Shown piece after piece: positions 6,486-7,602 of a DNA stretch of 7,602 bases (the first letter of the stretch is position 1; every line of letters starts with the position of its first letter). The translations under genes were made by a program, and so were the position numbers. Source of the stretch: Lachnospiraceae bacterium (GTDB lineage Bacteria > Bacillota > Clostridia > Lachnospirales > Lachnospiraceae). Under the pieces are notes generated by a model. It was not told the origin of the DNA, made no database searches, and saw only the letters and a program-made list of their open reading frames with translations. Where the stretch lies: NCBI GenBank assembly GCA_014804565.1, contig JAAUZN010000058.1:17957-25558 (forward strand), given 5' to 3'.

Positions 6486-7022
6486 TTATTTTCCGCTTTC
6501 CTGCATTACGCCTCTGTTCTTGATCAGATAATCCACCAGAGAGACCACCGTCAATACGAGCGCCGCCCACATCACGATCTGCGTGACCAGATAAAGCGGC
6601 TCCAGATCCGCGATCATCAGACAGATCATCACGATCTGGAAAGTTGTCTTAAACTTGCCCCAGTAGCTTGCCGCAATGACCACGCCGTTATCCGAGGCGA
6701 TCAGTCGGAAGCCACTGATAATGAACTCTCTGGCAATGATCAGGATCACGATCCATGCCGGAATCCTGGAAAGCTCCACCAGACAGATCAGCGCAGAACA
6801 GACAAGCAGCTTATCCGCCAGCGGATCCATAAATTTCCCGAAGTTCGTCACCAGATTATATTTTCTGGCAATATGGCCATCCAGAAAATCCGTCAGACTG
6901 GCAATGATGAAGATTGCCAGTGCGATCCACTCGTCATAAGCGGTAATATCAACCAACAAAAATAATACAAAAAAAGGAATCAATATCACTCGAAACACCG
7001 TTAATTTATTCGGCAGATTCAT
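6486..7022 (-). CDS. pgsA: CDP-diacylglycerol--glycerol-3-phosphate 3-phosphatidyltransferase
   Basis: PgsA is an integral membrane enzyme that joins CDP-diacylglycerol to glycerol-3-phosphate to give phosphatidylglycerophosphate, the committed step to phosphatidylglycerol and cardiolipin. The 178-residue length is typical. The full CDP-alcohol phosphotransferase signature D-x2-D-G-x2-A-R-x8-G-x3-D-x3-D is present at residues 45-70 (D45, D48, G49, A52, R53, G62, D66, D70). The start MNLPNKLTVFR is characteristic of the family. Hydrophobic segments at about 12-27, 32-44, 72-84, 88-108, 125-138 and 145-165 fit the six-helix fold. The ATG lies 17 bp inside rimO and has AGGAG 9 nt upstream, so translation is likely coupled. 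The order rimO-pgsA-cinA is common in Firmicutes. Confidence 0.97.
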   Translation of the reverse strand: MNLPNKLTVFRVILIPFFVLFLLVDITAYDEWIALAIFIIASLTDFLDGHIARKYNLVTNFGKFMDPLADKLLVCSALICLVELSRIPAWIVILIIAREFIISGFRLIASDNGVVIAASYWGKFKTTFQIVMICLMIADLEPLYLVTQIVMWAALVLTVVSLVDYLIKNRGVMQESGK

Positions 7023-7602
7023 CTTCCAACTCTCCTATCAGATCATATTCATTCGAGTCCGTGATCTTCACCTGTACAAAATCACCGCTCATCAGTTCTC
7101 TGTCAGTATATACAAACACATAGCCATCCACGCCCGGCGCGTCCTTGTAGGTCCTCCCCACATAGACATCCTCCTCCGCAAGCTTTCCCTCGATCATGGC
7201 AGTCACAGACCTTCCAGCCATATCCGCCGCCATGGAAAAAGCGATTTCCTGCTGCAGAGCCATCAATTCATCCCGCCGCCGCTCTTTCTCCTCCTCGGAA
7301 ATCTGCTCCGGCATATCCGCTGCCGGCGTGTCCTCCTCCTGAGAATAGGGAAAGACGCCCAGTCTGTCAAAGGACATCTCCTCCACAAACTGCAAAAGCG
7401 TCTCATGATCCTCTTTTGTCTCCCCCGGAAATCCTGCGATCAGCGTCGTTCTCAGACAGATATCCGGTATTTCCTGACGCAATTTATTGACTATACCAGT
7501 CAATTCTTTTCTGTCCGTCCGTCTTCCCATACGCTGCAAAACAGTATCTGCCGCGTGTTGGATCGGTATATCAAGATAGTGACATATCTTTTCTTCTTCC
7601 CG
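7006..7602 (-). CDS. rimO: RimO, ribosomal protein S12 methylthiotransferase (C-terminal part; 5' end outside window)
   Basis: RimO is a radical-SAM enzyme with two iron-sulfur clusters that adds a methylthio group to an aspartate of ribosomal protein S12. The frame is open to the right edge and 198 C-terminal residues are visible, somewhat under half of a typical protein of about 440. Visible are the end of the radical-SAM barrel, YLDIPIQHA at 9-17, GRRTDR at 26-31, LRTTLIAGFPGET at 50-62 and RLGVFPYSQEEDTPA at 80-94, and then the TRAM domain with VGRTYKDAPGVDGYV at 148-162. The VGRTxxDAPxVDG and PYSxEExTPA motifs favour RimO over its relatives MiaB and MtaB. The cluster-binding CxxxCxxC motif lies outside the window. 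The internal ATG at 7530 is not the true start. The stop lies inside pgsA. Confidence 0.94.
   Translation of the reverse strand, partial: REEEKICHYLDIPIQHAADTVLQRMGRRTDRKELTGIVNKLRQEIPDICLRTTLIAGFPGETKEDHETLLQFVEEMSFDRLGVFPYSQEEDTPAADMPEQISEEEKERRRDELMALQQEIAFSMAADMAGRSVTAMIEGKLAEEDVYVGRTYKDAPGVDGYVFVYTDRELMSGDFVQVKITDSNEYDLIGELEDESAE

Noticed and set aside
5700..6965. Open frame of 421 codons on the plus strand
   Set aside because: It is antisense to cinA and pgsA, both unmistakable by motif. The translation is His/Arg/Asp-rich with no family character and would span two convincing genes.

Overview
The window looks like ordinary core chromosome of a low-to-mid GC Firmicute, most probably a clostridium of the Lachnospiraceae type. 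The reasons are the conserved order rimO-pgsA-cinA-(insert)-recA-recX-rny, the strong AAGGAG-type Shine-Dalgarno sites, the presence of RNase Y, and a recA promoter carrying GAAC-N4-GTTC (Bacillus/Clostridium-type) LexA boxes. The assignment to a family of organisms is inference from synteny and style, not from a marker gene.

Every gene I can support lies on the minus strand, so the window reads from right to left. Unit 1 (7602 to about 3606) holds the 3' part of rimO (truncated by the window edge), pgsA, cinA, and an unrecognised single-pass membrane protein with two striking low-complexity tracts. These genes are closely packed: rimO and pgsA overlap by 17 bp, pgsA and cinA are 42 bp apart, and cinA and the membrane protein are 16 bp apart. 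The unit ends at a convincing intrinsic terminator at 3606-3642. A gap of 339 bp follows; it holds the terminator and the regulated recA promoter but no gene I believe. Unit 2 (3319 to 1632) is recA-recX, coupled by an ATGA overlap and driven by a near-ideal promoter with one LexA-type box in its spacer and a second over the predicted start site. Unit 3 is rny (RNase Y), truncated at the left edge of the window by roughly the last 20 residues. It appears to have its own sigma-A-type promoter whose -35 element is embedded in the last codons of recX, followed by a leader of about 105 nt.

Functionally the window covers translation (RimO thiomethylation of ribosomal protein S12), phospholipid synthesis (PgsA), pyridine nucleotide salvage or repair (CinA), homologous recombination and the SOS response (RecA with its modulator RecX), and mRNA decay (RNase Y). 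The least ordinary item is the membrane protein inserted between cinA and recA. It has about eight 14-residue Gly/Tyr/Gln/Pro repeats predicted on the cytoplasmic side, one transmembrane helix, a Tyr-Asp dipeptide repeated ten times predicted outside, and a C-terminal domain that resembles DUF3298-type extracytoplasmic domains. I see no CRISPR array, mobile element, tRNA, rRNA or defence system.
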